From: Caenorhabditis remanei
Lineage: Eukaryota; Nematoda; Chromadorea; Rhabditida; Rhabditidae
Direction of reading: 5' to 3'
Length of the DNA stretch: 64,000 nucleotides
NCBI RefSeq assembly: GCF_010183535.1
Contig: NC_071331.1
Span: 17,360,001 to 17,424,000, forward strand
Shown here: in pieces, positions 12,589 through 23,196 of the stretch
Numbering within the stretch: the first letter of the stretch is position 1
Layout of the letters: each line of letters opens with the position of its first letter
Notes under the pieces: generated by a model
What the model was told of the DNA's origin: nothing
Databases searched by the model: none
The model's input: only the letters and a program-made list of their open reading frames with translations
Position numbers and translations under genes: made by a program

Positions 12589-15500
12589 TCATTGCTGAAT
12601 GTTACGGCTACGGAGAACTCTAGGGGGTTCCCGATTTTGCTTCGAGAGCCGTGCGACCTCTGATCGCAGTTGCGAAATGGTACTCTCCATGTCGGCTTTT
12701 TCTCGGCGAATCTTGTCGACGTAACTCATCTGGAAAAGAAAATTGTTTCACCATTTTGATTCGAATTATTCACCTTTTGCGACTTTAATCCTAATTTGGA
12801 GTTGATTGCCTCGGTATCTTCTTCGTGTTGCTTCTCGAAGTAATTGCACCTCTCCTCCAGCTCCCGAATCTTATTTTCTTTCACCAACATAGTAGACTCC
12901 ATCACGTTCATACTCTCCCTTTTTATCTTTTCCTCTTGTGTCTTCAGACTTTCCATATGCATCTCTTTGAATCGCCTGGAAAAAATAACTACATTTTTGA
13001 AGCTGAAAACGAACATACTTGTCCATTTCGCCAACTTTCTGATCAAACTTTTGCTGAAGTTCACTTTTCTCCTTCTTGTAATTTTTTTCTTGATCTTTCA
13101 GGAGTTTCGAAGTACAGTCTAAAGAACGTTGAATAGATTCGATTTCTTGATCCTTTTTAGCTTTGACAAGTTTGACATCTTTTTGGTGGTTTAGGAAGAT
13201 GTCATTCATCGAGTTTTTCAGGTCTTCGTATGCTTTCTGTAAAAAAAACAATGTTACTCACGTCTACTGGATTGAACAACCTTCGAGTGTTTCTCATTTT
13301 CAAGTGATTCCTCATAACGACGTTTGATGGTTTTGCAATCAGCGAGGGCATCAACGTTTTGATCGAGTTGTTTCTCCAATTCGGAGACAGCTTTGGCTTT
13401 CTTAGCGACTTCTTGCTCGAGAGAAGATATGAGCGTGGATTTTGTGGTCAGCTCAACGAGAAGTGCAGCATTTTTCTTCGCAACTTCGCCGAGGTCCTGT
13501 TGGATTCCCGAAATTTGCTGTGTTTTGGCATCGATGTCTGCTTGGAGAAGGACAGTTGCTTTCGCGTTGACTGCAATGTCTTTCTGAAGATCTTTGACGG
13601 TCTTATCCTTCTCTTCCGCATCTTTCTTAATGCGCAAGATCTCTTTCATTTTGTTGTCGAGTTCTTTCTGAAGGCTAACAGCTTCCTTCGATTTCTCGCT
13701 TGAAATCTCTTCGACTGTCGCGGCCAGTTCAGATTTTTCCGCAAGCTCTCGTTTCAATGAAGTGTTCTCGTCTGAAAGAATTTGCAGCTTGTTCTCGAGA
13801 TTGTTGTACGACCGAGTGGAAGAATCGAGTTCTTCTTGAAGTTTAGCATTGATCTCTTCCTTCGTAATAGCAAGTCGCTGTGAATCATTCTTTGACTCTG
13901 ACAGTTGCGCTTCAAGATCGATGACTTGAGACTTGTAATCATTTCTCATGGCTGAAAAACTCACATCATGTACAAAACTTTTATTGCTAACCTTACCTTC
14001 CATCTCTGCTTCATGTTTATCTTGATTCACTTTTATGGTGGATTCAAGTTGAGCTTTGGCCCTCTCCACTTCAGACATTGTTTGCAGCAGTCTTTCCAAA
14101 GTTTCTCCATTATTTCGAACCTTGTTCTCCAATTCCGAAATCTCTTCATCCTTTTCCACGATGACTCTCTCATACTCAGTTTCTCTAAAAGTTACAATTC
14201 GAGAACAGGCTGCAAACAGGGAAACACTTACTTTCTGTTGAGATCACATTTTATGTCGTCGTATTTTTTCTGCGCCGTGTACGCTCTCTCTTTCTCGTTC
14301 TCTAACTCGTTTCGCAATGACAGCACGTTGCACTCTAGCTTGGCCTTTATAATTTCTGCGGTCTCTTCGTCTTCTTCTTCGTTGAGCATTGCCATACGAG
14401 AAGGTGAAGGCATGTATTGCGTTTCCCTTCTCTTTGGTCTCGAGCTGCTTCGACGTCCTTTAGCGTTAGGAGTTTGAAGGAGAAGAGTAGTGTCAAGACT
14501 GTCACAATACTTGCTGCGAAGTTCTTCCAGCTCACGTTGTAGTTGTTGGCATCGTTTCTCACTAGCCTCACGTTCCAATTTGAGCTGAATAAAAAAATAT
14601 ATATAGAAATGTGAAGAATAAAGTACAAACCGTTGTATTCTTCGCAAGTAGATCTTGAGTACCCGGCTCCACAATCGACTGATTATGATTCGCACTAGAA
14701 AGAAGAACCTTCAACTCATCGATAACTTCAGCAGTACAGTTATTACTCAAGTATTTCAGAAGAGCCAAATTATAGTTTCCACGCAATTCGCTGTTGTCTT
14801 TCTTCAGAGAATCATTTTCAAGGATCAGACGATGCTGAGCCTCTTCTGAAACCTTCAGTTTCTTCGCGTACTCCTCTCGTGCTTTCGCGGGTGCTTCATC
14901 AACTTGGCGTCTCAACTCCTGGATCGCCTTCTTGTAGCTGTTTTCTTGATCTCCAGTCATCACTTCGTTTCGATGGACAGCATTCTTGATAAGTGTACAC
15001 GACTGGGCGAACAGAAGAGTTGATGAACTTTCCGCGAGAAACTCTTTATCAGGATGCATGTTGACTATGACAGCTGTCTTCGAGTTTCCTCCAAGTGAGT
15101 TTTTTAGAATATGAGTTAGATGTGAATCACGATATGGCACATATGTCGAGACACCTGATGGTTTCGAGAGAATACGGATGCAACGACCCAGCACAGTGAG
15201 AGAAGAGTTGATATTTGTTGCCTCTTTCAGTCGATCTCCTGTAGCCTTGGTATGTGATTGGCGTTCCGATCCAGCGAGATCGACAAGATTCAACGTCGCA
15301 AATCGATCCTTGACGAATTCGCCAGTCACTTCTTTCGTTTTGATCTTGATGATAAGAAGAGCATGAGATCTCGAGGATTCATTATTCATTGCCGTTACTC
15401 CGACACTTCTCGCTTGCCAAGCTCGTTGAACCACATGCATCAAGTCGAGGGAGTTATCCACAGTCTCCACCTTAGCTCCATCCAGCTGAATCCTTTCTCC

Positions 15501-16018
15501 CAAATCTCTCAACTGAACTTTGTTCTTGGCATTCAACAAATCAAAAATATCTTCATTGTACAACTCGACAAATTCAACATCGACGGAGAATGTGAATTTC
15601 TGACAGTCTCGAGCTTTGGCATCCAAAAGTTCGAAGAGATATTCGATTGATCGAGGAATCAAGCCTTTTTGATCGGGATCAGACCACGAGTTGCACGGTC
15701 CCAGCATCGTGTGGGTCTTTCCGGATCTGAAAATGTACAATTAAAAATTCTAAAACCCGAAATATGAAATTACCCAGTCTGCCCATATGCAAAAACGGTC
15801 CCATTGAATCCATCAACACTGTCTTCCACAATCTTCTTCGACACACATTGAAACACTTCTTCTTGTGTTGAATCATGCTTGAAGATTCTGTGCAGCTCAT
15901 ACGTCTTCTGACCATTCTCCGTCTCGACCTTCACTGTCTTGTCGGTTGAGACGAGCGCCGACGTAGTTGTCCCTTTCGCCGACGGCCTGACTCGGCCGAA
16001 AGTTTTGATGTATGACAT
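12589..16018 (-). CDS. klp-10: Kinesin-like protein with N-terminal motor (KLP-10)
   Basis: Eight minus-strand exons (15774-16018, 14631-15726, 14232-14584, 13997-14184, 13281-13951, 13019-13236, 12774-12975, 12589-12729) give 1,037 residues. The motor fills about residues 1-340. It has the P-loop GQTGSGKTHTM split by the first intron, switch I NNESSRSHALL, and switch II LVDLAGSERQ. The rest is nearly continuous coiled coil, as in kinesin-12 (KIF15/Xklp2). The worm paralog KLP-18 of this class builds acentrosomal meiotic spindles, so a spindle role is likely. The ATG follows tttacag. The gene is divergent from sgo-1, another cell-division gene. Confidence 0.9.
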
Positions 16019-16741
16019 CTGTAAATTGACACATTTTTAAAACTTATATCCAAAATATCAGCCATAATATTATAAAAATTAGTCGATTATATGAAAATTG
16101 AATGCAATTTAGGAAAAATAAGAAAATTCACTGAATTAAAAAAAAACGGTTTTCGTTGAGAGACCCTTTAAGAAAAATACATGTTCCTTTAAATTCTACA
16201 GTAGTGATAGTCTTTGGTCTTTCCCCTTATTTTATAAAATTGTATCTTTCACGAAATATTTATCAACTAGAAAACATTATAACAATTCTGTGAATTTAAA
16301 TTATTACGCTTCGCGCCGAAAAAGACCGTAAACACCGTCGAAAAGCGAGACGTCACACTTAATAGAAGGAAGAAAAAGGGAAATGACGGCAAAACGACGA
16401 TGTCGGATCATTTTCCCGGTAAATCCAGCGTTGAATTTTGCTATCAATAGATCAACTTATAGATCAAAACATTTATTTGAAGAACAATTAATTAAGCGTA
16501 CTTGAATTCATCTTTCTCCTGAAAACCGTCATCAAGCACTTTTTCTTTAATCATCTTGATGATTTAAATAACTGTGTCATTCTTTTGATTCCTTGGAATA
16601 TTAAATCTTACTTCTGTTCTTACATATGGGTTTCAGAGTCGTCGTCCTATCAAGCAGCGACCATTCGCGGAAAACAGAGGGAACTACTGAGTTTTTCATA
16701 TCCATTTCCCACGTCGCATTGCTTCGTGCGGTCTGAACGCA
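16019..16741. promoter_or_regulatory. Divergent promoter region of klp-10 and sgo-1
   Basis: These 723 bp lie between the start codons of two divergent cell-division genes. At 16310-16320 is TTCGCGCCGAA, which contains the GCGC core of E2F-type sites. A GC-rich block around 16320-16400 stands out from AT-rich flanks. That it drives both genes is inference. Confidence 0.4.
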
Positions 16742-17958
16742 ATGGATGCAAAAACGGCTCAATCAGTATTTGGAGCTGTCAGACAGAGTAAAAAGTCAAC
16801 TTCAAAAGAAGGTTTGTTCTCAATCTCTATGTAAAAAACACCTGTAATTTCAGAAACAACTGAAAATTTCAAAAGTTCCAACGAGTCACTTGTAAAAAAA
16901 TATATTTTATTGAAGGTAGGTCTTTGTTTGTAAGCATGTAAAGAAAAATGTTTTCTATTGCAGAATCAACTCACACAATGCACAAAAACTGTTGAAAAGC
17001 TCCGAAACGAGAATGTGGCATTACGAGAAAAGTGAATATCTTGTTTTGAATAACTGAATATACCTTTTTTTCCAGAAATCAAGAGTTGATCGATGCATCA
17101 TTAGACCGAAAGATTGAATTAATTGTTGAGCAAAGAGTGAAGAGTCGTCTGGCTCACGCAGCAGTTCTGCACAAAAGGCTTTTCCAAACCATCCAACAAA
17201 CTGGATTAGAATTGAATGGAATTTTTAAAGACATGGAGCCAGAACCGAGTGATTTGATAACACGTCGAGCACCAAGAATGGAAGTTAATTTAGAAAGAGG
17301 TGAGTTTAAAACAAAAAATATTCAAAAGTTTTTTGAAATTATTTTGATAAAATTTCAGTCGAAGAGTCACCAGTTAGACAATCTTCAGTGGATAATTACG
17401 ATGATGAAAACGTATATGGAGAGGACGACATCACAATTTCATCTGCAACTACTTCGTTTGTTCAAAACCTTGAAAACGGAACACCCCGAACTAAACAAAG
17501 TGGTCCGAAAGGAAGGAGAAGCCAACTATTTCCAAGTTTACAAGGTTGTTCTAATATGATGATGAATATAATTAATGTGTTTTTTGTAGAAGAAGTCCTA
17601 TCCGGCGAAGAAGTTTCTGTAGTTTCTACTGTTGTGCGGCGTGCTCCAATGTTAATCGCTCCTTCGGCAACTCCGGGAGGACCATCGAAACCGGCCTCTC
17701 GGAAAGCTGCAACTCCGCGGTTCAAAAAGCCATCTACACCTGTCGTAGCTCCAAGCTGTGATCCCGATGAAGGAGGCCCATCTACTGTAAGTTTCGCATA
17801 ACAGCGAGAACACTAACATCCGAAAACTAATTCAGGTCCGTCGACAACGATCCGCCAAGATGAATATCAAGTCAATGAAGGAACCAAGCACCGGTTCGAA
17901 ATTACGTCGACCTGGAAAACACGACGAGCCAATGCCGTACATCTCTTCGTTTTACTAA
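16742..17958 (+). CDS. sgo-1: Shugoshin SGO-1
   Basis: Seven exons (16742-16811, 16854-16915, 16964-17031, 17076-17299, 17359-17544, 17590-17786, 17836-17958) encode 309 residues. An N-terminal coiled coil (about residues 40-90, LRNENVALREKNQELI) is typical of the shugoshin dimerisation and PP2A-binding region. The middle is acidic and low in complexity. The C-terminus carries a basic SGO-type motif (VRRQRSAKMNIKSM and then SKLRRPGKHD). Shugoshin protects or organises cohesin at meiotic and mitotic chromosomes; in worms its role is milder than in yeast or flies. Identity rests on size, coiled coil, basic motif and chromosomal order. Confidence 0.8.
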
Positions 17959-18219
17959 GTCAAAATTCGTGTACTATTTATTTGAATCTCTTTTCATTAA
18001 TATTCCTGATTATAATCTTAACTGATAAATTAATTGCTTGTGAGAAGTATTTTGTCTTCATGTAACTTTAAATTCAGGAGTAAACCACATCCGTCACTAT
18101 TTCTTCGCTTTCGCTCTCATTCGCAAATCGGCATGAGATGACGATTTGCGATAACAATCCAGTCTGATCCATTCGATCGATCCTGCCAATCTATTTTGAA
18201 AACAGCTTACAGGTGGCTG

Positions 18220-20088
18220 ATGCGCACTTTAAATGTGTACGGCATCCTGCTCACAGTCACTTGTATTCTCCTTATTTTAACTATTTTACCATCTTCAATT
18301 GGAAGTTCGCAAGAAAATCATCAAAGACCGACAAGGAGTATTGTGGAAACAAAAAATGGTTTATTTTTGAAATTATTAAAATAAATTAGTTTCAAATGTT
18401 TTCAGATGTTAAATACGGAGTGATATGTGACGCTGGGTCGAGTGGAACACGTTTGTTCGTGTACACTCTGAAACCAATGAACGGTGGATTAACGGACATT
18501 GACACTTTAATTCATGAGAATGAACCAGTTGTGAAAAAAGTTACTCCAGGATTGAGTACGTTTGGAGATAAACCAGAGCAAGTTATAGGTAACAAATCCG
18601 GCCAGAAAATAAGAAAACATTTATTTTTTCCAGAATACCTAACCCCTTTGCTTCGGTTCGCCGAAGAACACATTCCAGCTCATCAACTCGCTGAAACTGA
18701 CCTTATGATTTTTGCAACTGCTGGGATGAGATTAATTCCAGAAGAGTGAGGTTCAAATTGTTCATTGAATATTCACTCTATTTCATTTCAGGCAGAAAAT
18801 TGCAATAATTGAAAACTTACAAACTGGACTAAAAAGAGTTACTAATTTAAAAGTTACCGATTCGAATATTCGCGTCATTGACGGTGCATGGGAAGGAATT
18901 TATAGTTGGATAGCAGTCAATTATATTCTTGGTAAGAAAATGTGTTAAATCGTTTGAAGATTAAGATTAGAATTGGTTTTAGGACGCTTTGATAAAGAAA
19001 ATGAGCCGAAGGTTGGTATGATAGATATGGGCGGAGCAAGTGTCCAAATAGCATTCGAAATACCAAAAGAAGAAGTTTATACTGGCGGAAATGTCTATGA
19101 AATTAATCTGGGAAGAAGTGATCAAGTTACTGACTATAAGTACAGTATCTATTCAACTACTTTCCTCGGTTACGGAGCAAATGAAGGATTGAAAAAGTAC
19201 GAAACTTCACTAGTACAATCCAATCATTTTGAAGATTCTTGTTCTCCGAAAGGCTTGAATAAACTTATTGGAGAGATATCAGTGAATGTTAGTTTTAGAC
19301 CAGAAATTTATGTAATATAAACCGTTTTTCAGGGAACCGGAGAATGGGATACATGTCTTGCTCAAGTTTCAACTCTCATCGGAGATAAGACTCTTCCTTC
19401 ATGCACTAAACCTGCATGTTTCCTTCATAATGTGATAGCTCCAGCTGTAAATCTTTCGAATGTTGATTTGTACGGATTCTCTGAATACTTTTATACTACA
19501 AGCAACTTCGGTGCTCAAGGAGATTATCATTATGAGAAATTTACGGATGAAGTTCGAAAGTATTGTAAGAAAGATTGGAATGATATTCAGGTTCAGTTCT
19601 GATTTCAATATACTATCAGATTTTTATGTTGAATTTTACAGGAAGGATTCAAAAAACATGAATTTCCAAATGCAGATTTCGAACGACTTGCTACGAATTG
19701 TTTCAAGGCCGCTTGGGTGACTACTGTATTGCATGAGGGATTCAATGTGGATAAGACTAATCATTTGTTTAAAGTACCGAGTTTCTTTCAGCATCAGACT
19801 TTCTATTCTCTCAATTTTCAGAGTGTCTTGAAAATCGCAGGAGAGGAAATGCAATGGGCTCTTGGAGCTATGCTGTATCATACGAGAGATTTGGATTTTG
19901 GAATCGGTTTAGAACAAGAATTGGAAATTATACAATCGACCCAACAAATATCCAACTTCTTTTCTCTTTTGGTCATTCTTGTCTTCGTTCTTGCTGCCGT
20001 TCTCTATCGACAACTCCAAGCTGACTCGATGTACAAAAAGTATCACTACTTGCGAACAGATTCCAAACCGGACTTCCTGAATGTGTAG
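18220..20088 (+). CDS. ntp-1: Nucleoside triphosphate diphosphohydrolase (NTPDase/apyrase)
   Basis: Eight exons (18220-18358, 18406-18588, 18634-18745, 18792-18931, 18983-19287, 19333-19590, 19642-19773, 19822-20088) give 511 residues. A membrane helix lies at each end (VYGILLTVTCILLILTIL and FSLLVILVFVLAAVLY). All apyrase conserved regions are visible: DAGSSGTR, FATAGMR, GAWEGIYSWIAVNY, MIDMGGASVQIAF and WALGAML. The enzyme removes gamma and beta phosphates from NTPs and NDPs in the Golgi lumen or outside the cell. I chose the ATG at 18220, just after cttacag. The last intron (19774-19821) is 48 nt and open in frame, so its retention would add 16 residues. Removing it matches the family alignment better. 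Confidence 0.92.
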
Positions 20089-20312
20089 GCAGTTCGCACT
20101 CGCTTAAAAATCTTTATCATTATTTCATGTGATTAATAAATGTGATTCGTTCGTGTTCTCTATGAATACAGAAGAGGAATGTTATTCTATGTAGTGAATT
20201 AAATGCAATAAACAAAAAGAAATAACAAAACATAATACAGTTTGAAAAGAAGGGAAATATTCAATCTGATTTTTTGATTCAGACTTGTCAAAAATCGGGC
20301 CGAAATTAGGGA

Positions 20313-20344
20313 TTTACTATAGAGTTACTGTACCCTATAGTAAA
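20313..20344. repeat. Short inverted repeat
   Basis: Ten-base arms TTTACTATAG and CTATAGTAAA flank a 12-base spacer. A ttactgta unit occurs inside and again just after it. It looks like a remnant of a dispersed element. Confidence 0.5.
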
Positions 20345-20373
20345 TAACTAAGGGTTACTGTAGACCTCAAATG

Positions 20374-20480
20374 ATTGCGAACCGGACTTTCTGAATGACT
20401 ATTAGACCGTTCACACCTTAAATCTTTATCATTATTTCAAATGACTAAAAAATAAGTATGATTCGTTCTGTGTCTTTTTT
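20374..20480 (+). repeat. Diverged tandem copy of the ntp-1 3' end
   Basis: The sequence here (ttgcgaac, ccggactttctgaatg, then aaatctttatcattatttca and gattcgttc) repeats in the same order the end of ntp-1 at about 20048-20156, which covers its last codons and 3' UTR. The copy has lost the stop codon and carries small deletions, so it is non-functional as coding sequence. Confidence 0.65.
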
Positions 20481-20595
20481 GGAATTGAAAACTTGCGTCA
20501 CTCTTTGAAGTGAATCAGCAATAGGCAAACATTAGAAGAAGTATTTTATAAACTCACTTCACTTCGTTTCTTATCACCTTTTTCAGTATTTGACA

Positions 20596-20971
20596 ATGGC
20601 CGCACCACCGCCACCATATAACCAAGTGAGTCGAGAATAATGTTTTATGTGAAAGTGATGTAAAGATAGTTACTTTTGTAGGCATATAATCCATATCCAC
20701 CACCTCCTCCAGGATCAGTTTACACAGTTCAACCAGGAGTGCCCATTGGACAAGGTGTTCAACCAGCATATGCAGTATATTATCAGCAACCTCAAACAGT
20801 CATGTGAGCATTGCATTTAATAAAAAATCAATTTTCGTTCTTTTCTTTTCCAGAGTTGATGATTGCCATCACCATCATCATCATCGAAATGAAGGACATG
20901 GCGGAGGAGGAGATATGTGTTGCTTAGCTGGTCTTATGGCTTGTTTATGTTTCCTATGCCTGAGCAAATAA
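20596..20971 (+). CDS. Small Pro/Tyr-rich protein with Cys-rich C-terminal helix (CYSTM-like)
   Basis: Exons 20596-20625, 20682-20803 and 20854-20971 encode 89 residues. The N-terminal half is rich in Pro, Tyr and Gln (PPPYNQ, YPPPPPG), like WW-domain ligand tails. A natural run of six His (CHHHHHHRNEGHGGGG) follows. The C-terminus is a short Cys-rich hydrophobic helix (MCCLAGLMACLCFLCLSK), which is the CYSTM arrangement of tail-anchored stress-tolerance proteins. Metal binding through His and Cys is possible. No specific function can be given. Confidence 0.72.
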
Positions 20972-21457
20972 TTTTTTTCCAGCGGGACTGATAATAAATG
21001 CTTGATGAATCTATAACTTTTCCCTGCTTTTTAAAACTGAATCTTACAGATTACGTTTTGTTAATCGATACTTTTCTGAAGCATCACAGTTTTTTTTTCA
21101 ATGATAACATTTTTTGTTTCAAGGATTAATTATTTAGCAGATTTTAAGATCGATATCGATATTCAATAATGCACGACAGATGAAAAATTAGATTTCAAAC
21201 TCGCGGGGGGAAGGTCTCGACGCGAAAACGCATGCAGGACACAGCGGAAACGAGTGTGACCGTACCCGAGTACGCAACGCACACTGCATTGCGTCGCGTC
21301 TAAACGAATTCTTTTCGCGCTCTCAGTGCTCTCTCAGCGCAGTATTCCATTGGATATTTTACTTTTCTACCCATTTTCGCGCTCACCTTTTTCTTATCGA
21401 TTTGACTTCCCATCTTTTATATGCTTTTTCCTACTCAAGAAATTTTACATTTTTAGG
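20972..21457. promoter_or_regulatory. Upstream region of rsp-6
   Basis: The first half is the 3' flank of the CYSTM-like gene. From about 21200 to 21330 the DNA is GC-rich with many CG pairs (aaggtctcgacgcgaaaacg), unlike its surroundings, and it is probably the rsp-6 core promoter. The ggtctcgacgcg part resembles a dispersed worm repeat. The ATG follows ttttag. Confidence 0.4.
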
Positions 21458-22597
21458 ATGGACGCCAAAGTCTACGTTGGTGGACTCCCGAGTGATGCTA
21501 CATCACAAGAGGTAATTTATCGATTTTATCATAATGACAATAACATTTAAAAATTTTCAGCTCGAAGAAATCTTCGATCGATTCGGAAGAATTCGTAAGG
21601 TTTGGGTAGCTCGCCGTCCTCCAGGATTTGCTTTCGTCGAGTACGATGACGTTCGTGACGCAGAAGATGCGGTTCGAGCACTCGATGGATCGTGAGTTTG
21701 AAGAGTAAAAGATATTTTGTAAAATTGTGTTAATTGCAGGAGAATCTGCGGAGTACGAGCTCGTGTCGAACTTTCAACCGGACAACGTCGTGGTGGTGGC
21801 GGCCGTGGCGGTGGTTATGGAGGTGGTTACGGCGGTGGCCGAGGAGGAGGACGTGACAGGTTAGTTACAATTTTATAAATTGAGATTTGGATCAATCATC
21901 AGTTACAAGACCCTTTTTTGACGTAGTTGAGCCGTGGACAAAATTTCAAATTTTAGCGGACTCCGCTCGTCCGCATCCCCACCTGCCATCCCAAACTTCA
22001 CTCTCTTCCACTCCTCTCCGTCTTCTGTCTTCACGACATCTTCTTCTCTTCCACACCACTCCGCGCCCTTTTCTTCTCCCAAAATCTTCGCCAGTGAATT
22101 GTATCAGCCGCGTTTCATCAGCTAAATCTTCGCCGCAGTAGTACCTGAATCGAACTTCCGACTTCCTCGTCTCATCATGACTCCGTCGGCTGAATCTTCT
22201 TATTCAGTAAGAAAATTTTAGCTGAACATTTTTTGCTTGCTGACACCTTCCGGCCGGAACTTGGGGCTCAATGACAGTGAATCTCATATATGTTTCTAAT
22301 AATTTCTTTTCTAGATCGCCATATCGTGGAGACCGTGGACGCTCCAGATCGCGTTCTCGTGATCGTGGACGTGATCGTAGTCGTGATCGCAGCAGGGATC
22401 GTAGCCGTGACAGAAGCCGCGATCGCAGTCGTGAGAGAGAACGATCTCGTACAAGGTAACGATTGCCATTTTCAATATTTAATTACGTTTTTGCTTTCAG
22501 ATCTCGCTCTCCACAAGAACGTGATCGTTCGAGATCGAAGAGCCGCTCTCGCTCACGAAGCCGTTCTCGCAGTCGTTCTGCTTCTCCACGCAACTAG
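21458..22597 (+). CDS. rsp-6: SR splicing factor RSP-6 (SRp20/SRSF3-7 type)
   Basis: Exons 21458-21511, 21561-21691, 21740-21859, 22315-22455 and 22501-22597 encode 180 residues. One RRM fills residues 1-75, with RNP2 KVYVGGLP and RNP1 [12 protein letters not shown] Gly/Arg linker ([17 protein letters not shown]) follows, then an Arg-Ser domain of RD, RS and SR dipeptides to the end. The protein acts in the nucleus in splice-site choice and export. Intron 3 is long (21860-22314) and contains a probable poison exon. The Ser-Arg codons are repetitive at DNA level, which explains the open antisense frames there. Confidence 0.93.
21957..22206 (+). other. Probable poison cassette exon of rsp-6
   Basis: This 250-nt GC-richer block inside intron 3 is bounded by a good acceptor (aaattttag) and a good donor (gtaagaaa). 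Spliced in after exon 3 it keeps the frame for 56 codons and then meets TAA at 22123-22125, well upstream of the last junction. Such mRNA should be a nonsense-mediated decay target. SR genes in many phyla, including the worm SRp20 gene as I recall, control their own level this way. The exon boundaries are read from the sequence; the autoregulation is inference. Confidence 0.65.
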
Positions 22598-23196
22598 ATT
22601 TTCGAATCTGCACAATTCGTTCCGCAACGTCATTTGCAACTCAAATTCCCTTGAAGAATCTCGAATCAATGATAAATAAGGTTTTCACTCAATAATTTAA
22701 TTGTTCTGTTTTGTTTACCAAGTTTTATCATTCATTGGTCTGTCAGTTTTTAACTCTCATTATTTTCCTTTAACCATTCTCTCTGTAAATCATCTCCCAA
22801 TTTGATAAACTGTTGCTGGAAGAAATTCGTTTTAAGAAAGCATAAGAAGAGGGACATCCAGGGAAACCTACTTGTCGTTCTCATTTTCTGATTGGAAGCG
22901 ATTACGAAAGTATCTTTCAAAGAGTAAACAACTGCCGGAAGAACGAGCACCACGTGTTTGTGGTGCTCTTTAAAAAATGTTGGTCAACGGCCAGCAGAGG
23001 ATTGATTTTCGCACACATTCTCTTTCTCTCTTTTTTTGCCTTCAGCCGACCGCCGACCACGCACGTTTTTCTCTCGCATGGCAAAGAAAAAAACAGGTCT
23101 TTATAAAGTACGGTCCTACTCATCGTTTGATTTCTCTGTGTCTCTTTTCACTCTTGTTTTTGTTTCGTTTCACAGTTAGCACGCGACTAAAAAGAA
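22598..23196. other. Intergenic, rsp-6 to the SPP-like gene
   Basis: This contains the rsp-6 3' UTR, a perfect short hairpin (22945-22968), and a pyrimidine-rich leader before 23197. Minus-strand frames at 22750-22953 and 22917-23123 show one intron-like boundary but no phase-consistent chain. Confidence 0.4.
22945..22968. repeat. Perfect 9-bp hairpin containing CACGTG
   Basis: GAGCACCAC pairs with GTGGTGCTC around a six-base loop. The left arm and loop together form CACGTG, an E-box core. It could be a factor site or an RNA hairpin. Confidence 0.5.

Larger units (their letters stand above)
20089..20595. other. ntp-1 3' flank with a decayed duplication
   Basis: This stretch holds the ntp-1 3' UTR, a short palindrome, and a diverged second copy of the ntp-1 tail (listed separately). 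A pyrimidine-rich run ending in ttttcag at 20586 precedes the next ATG. Confidence 0.5.

Noticed and set aside
21887..22141. Frame inside the rsp-6 intron as a separate gene
   Set aside because: It is better explained as the poison exon, which has matching splice sites and a stop in the rsp-6 frame.
22750..23123. Minus-strand frames with one intron-like boundary (gtaggttt to ttccag)
   Set aside because: The exon tail looks protein-like, but no upstream exon joins it in phase without a stop.
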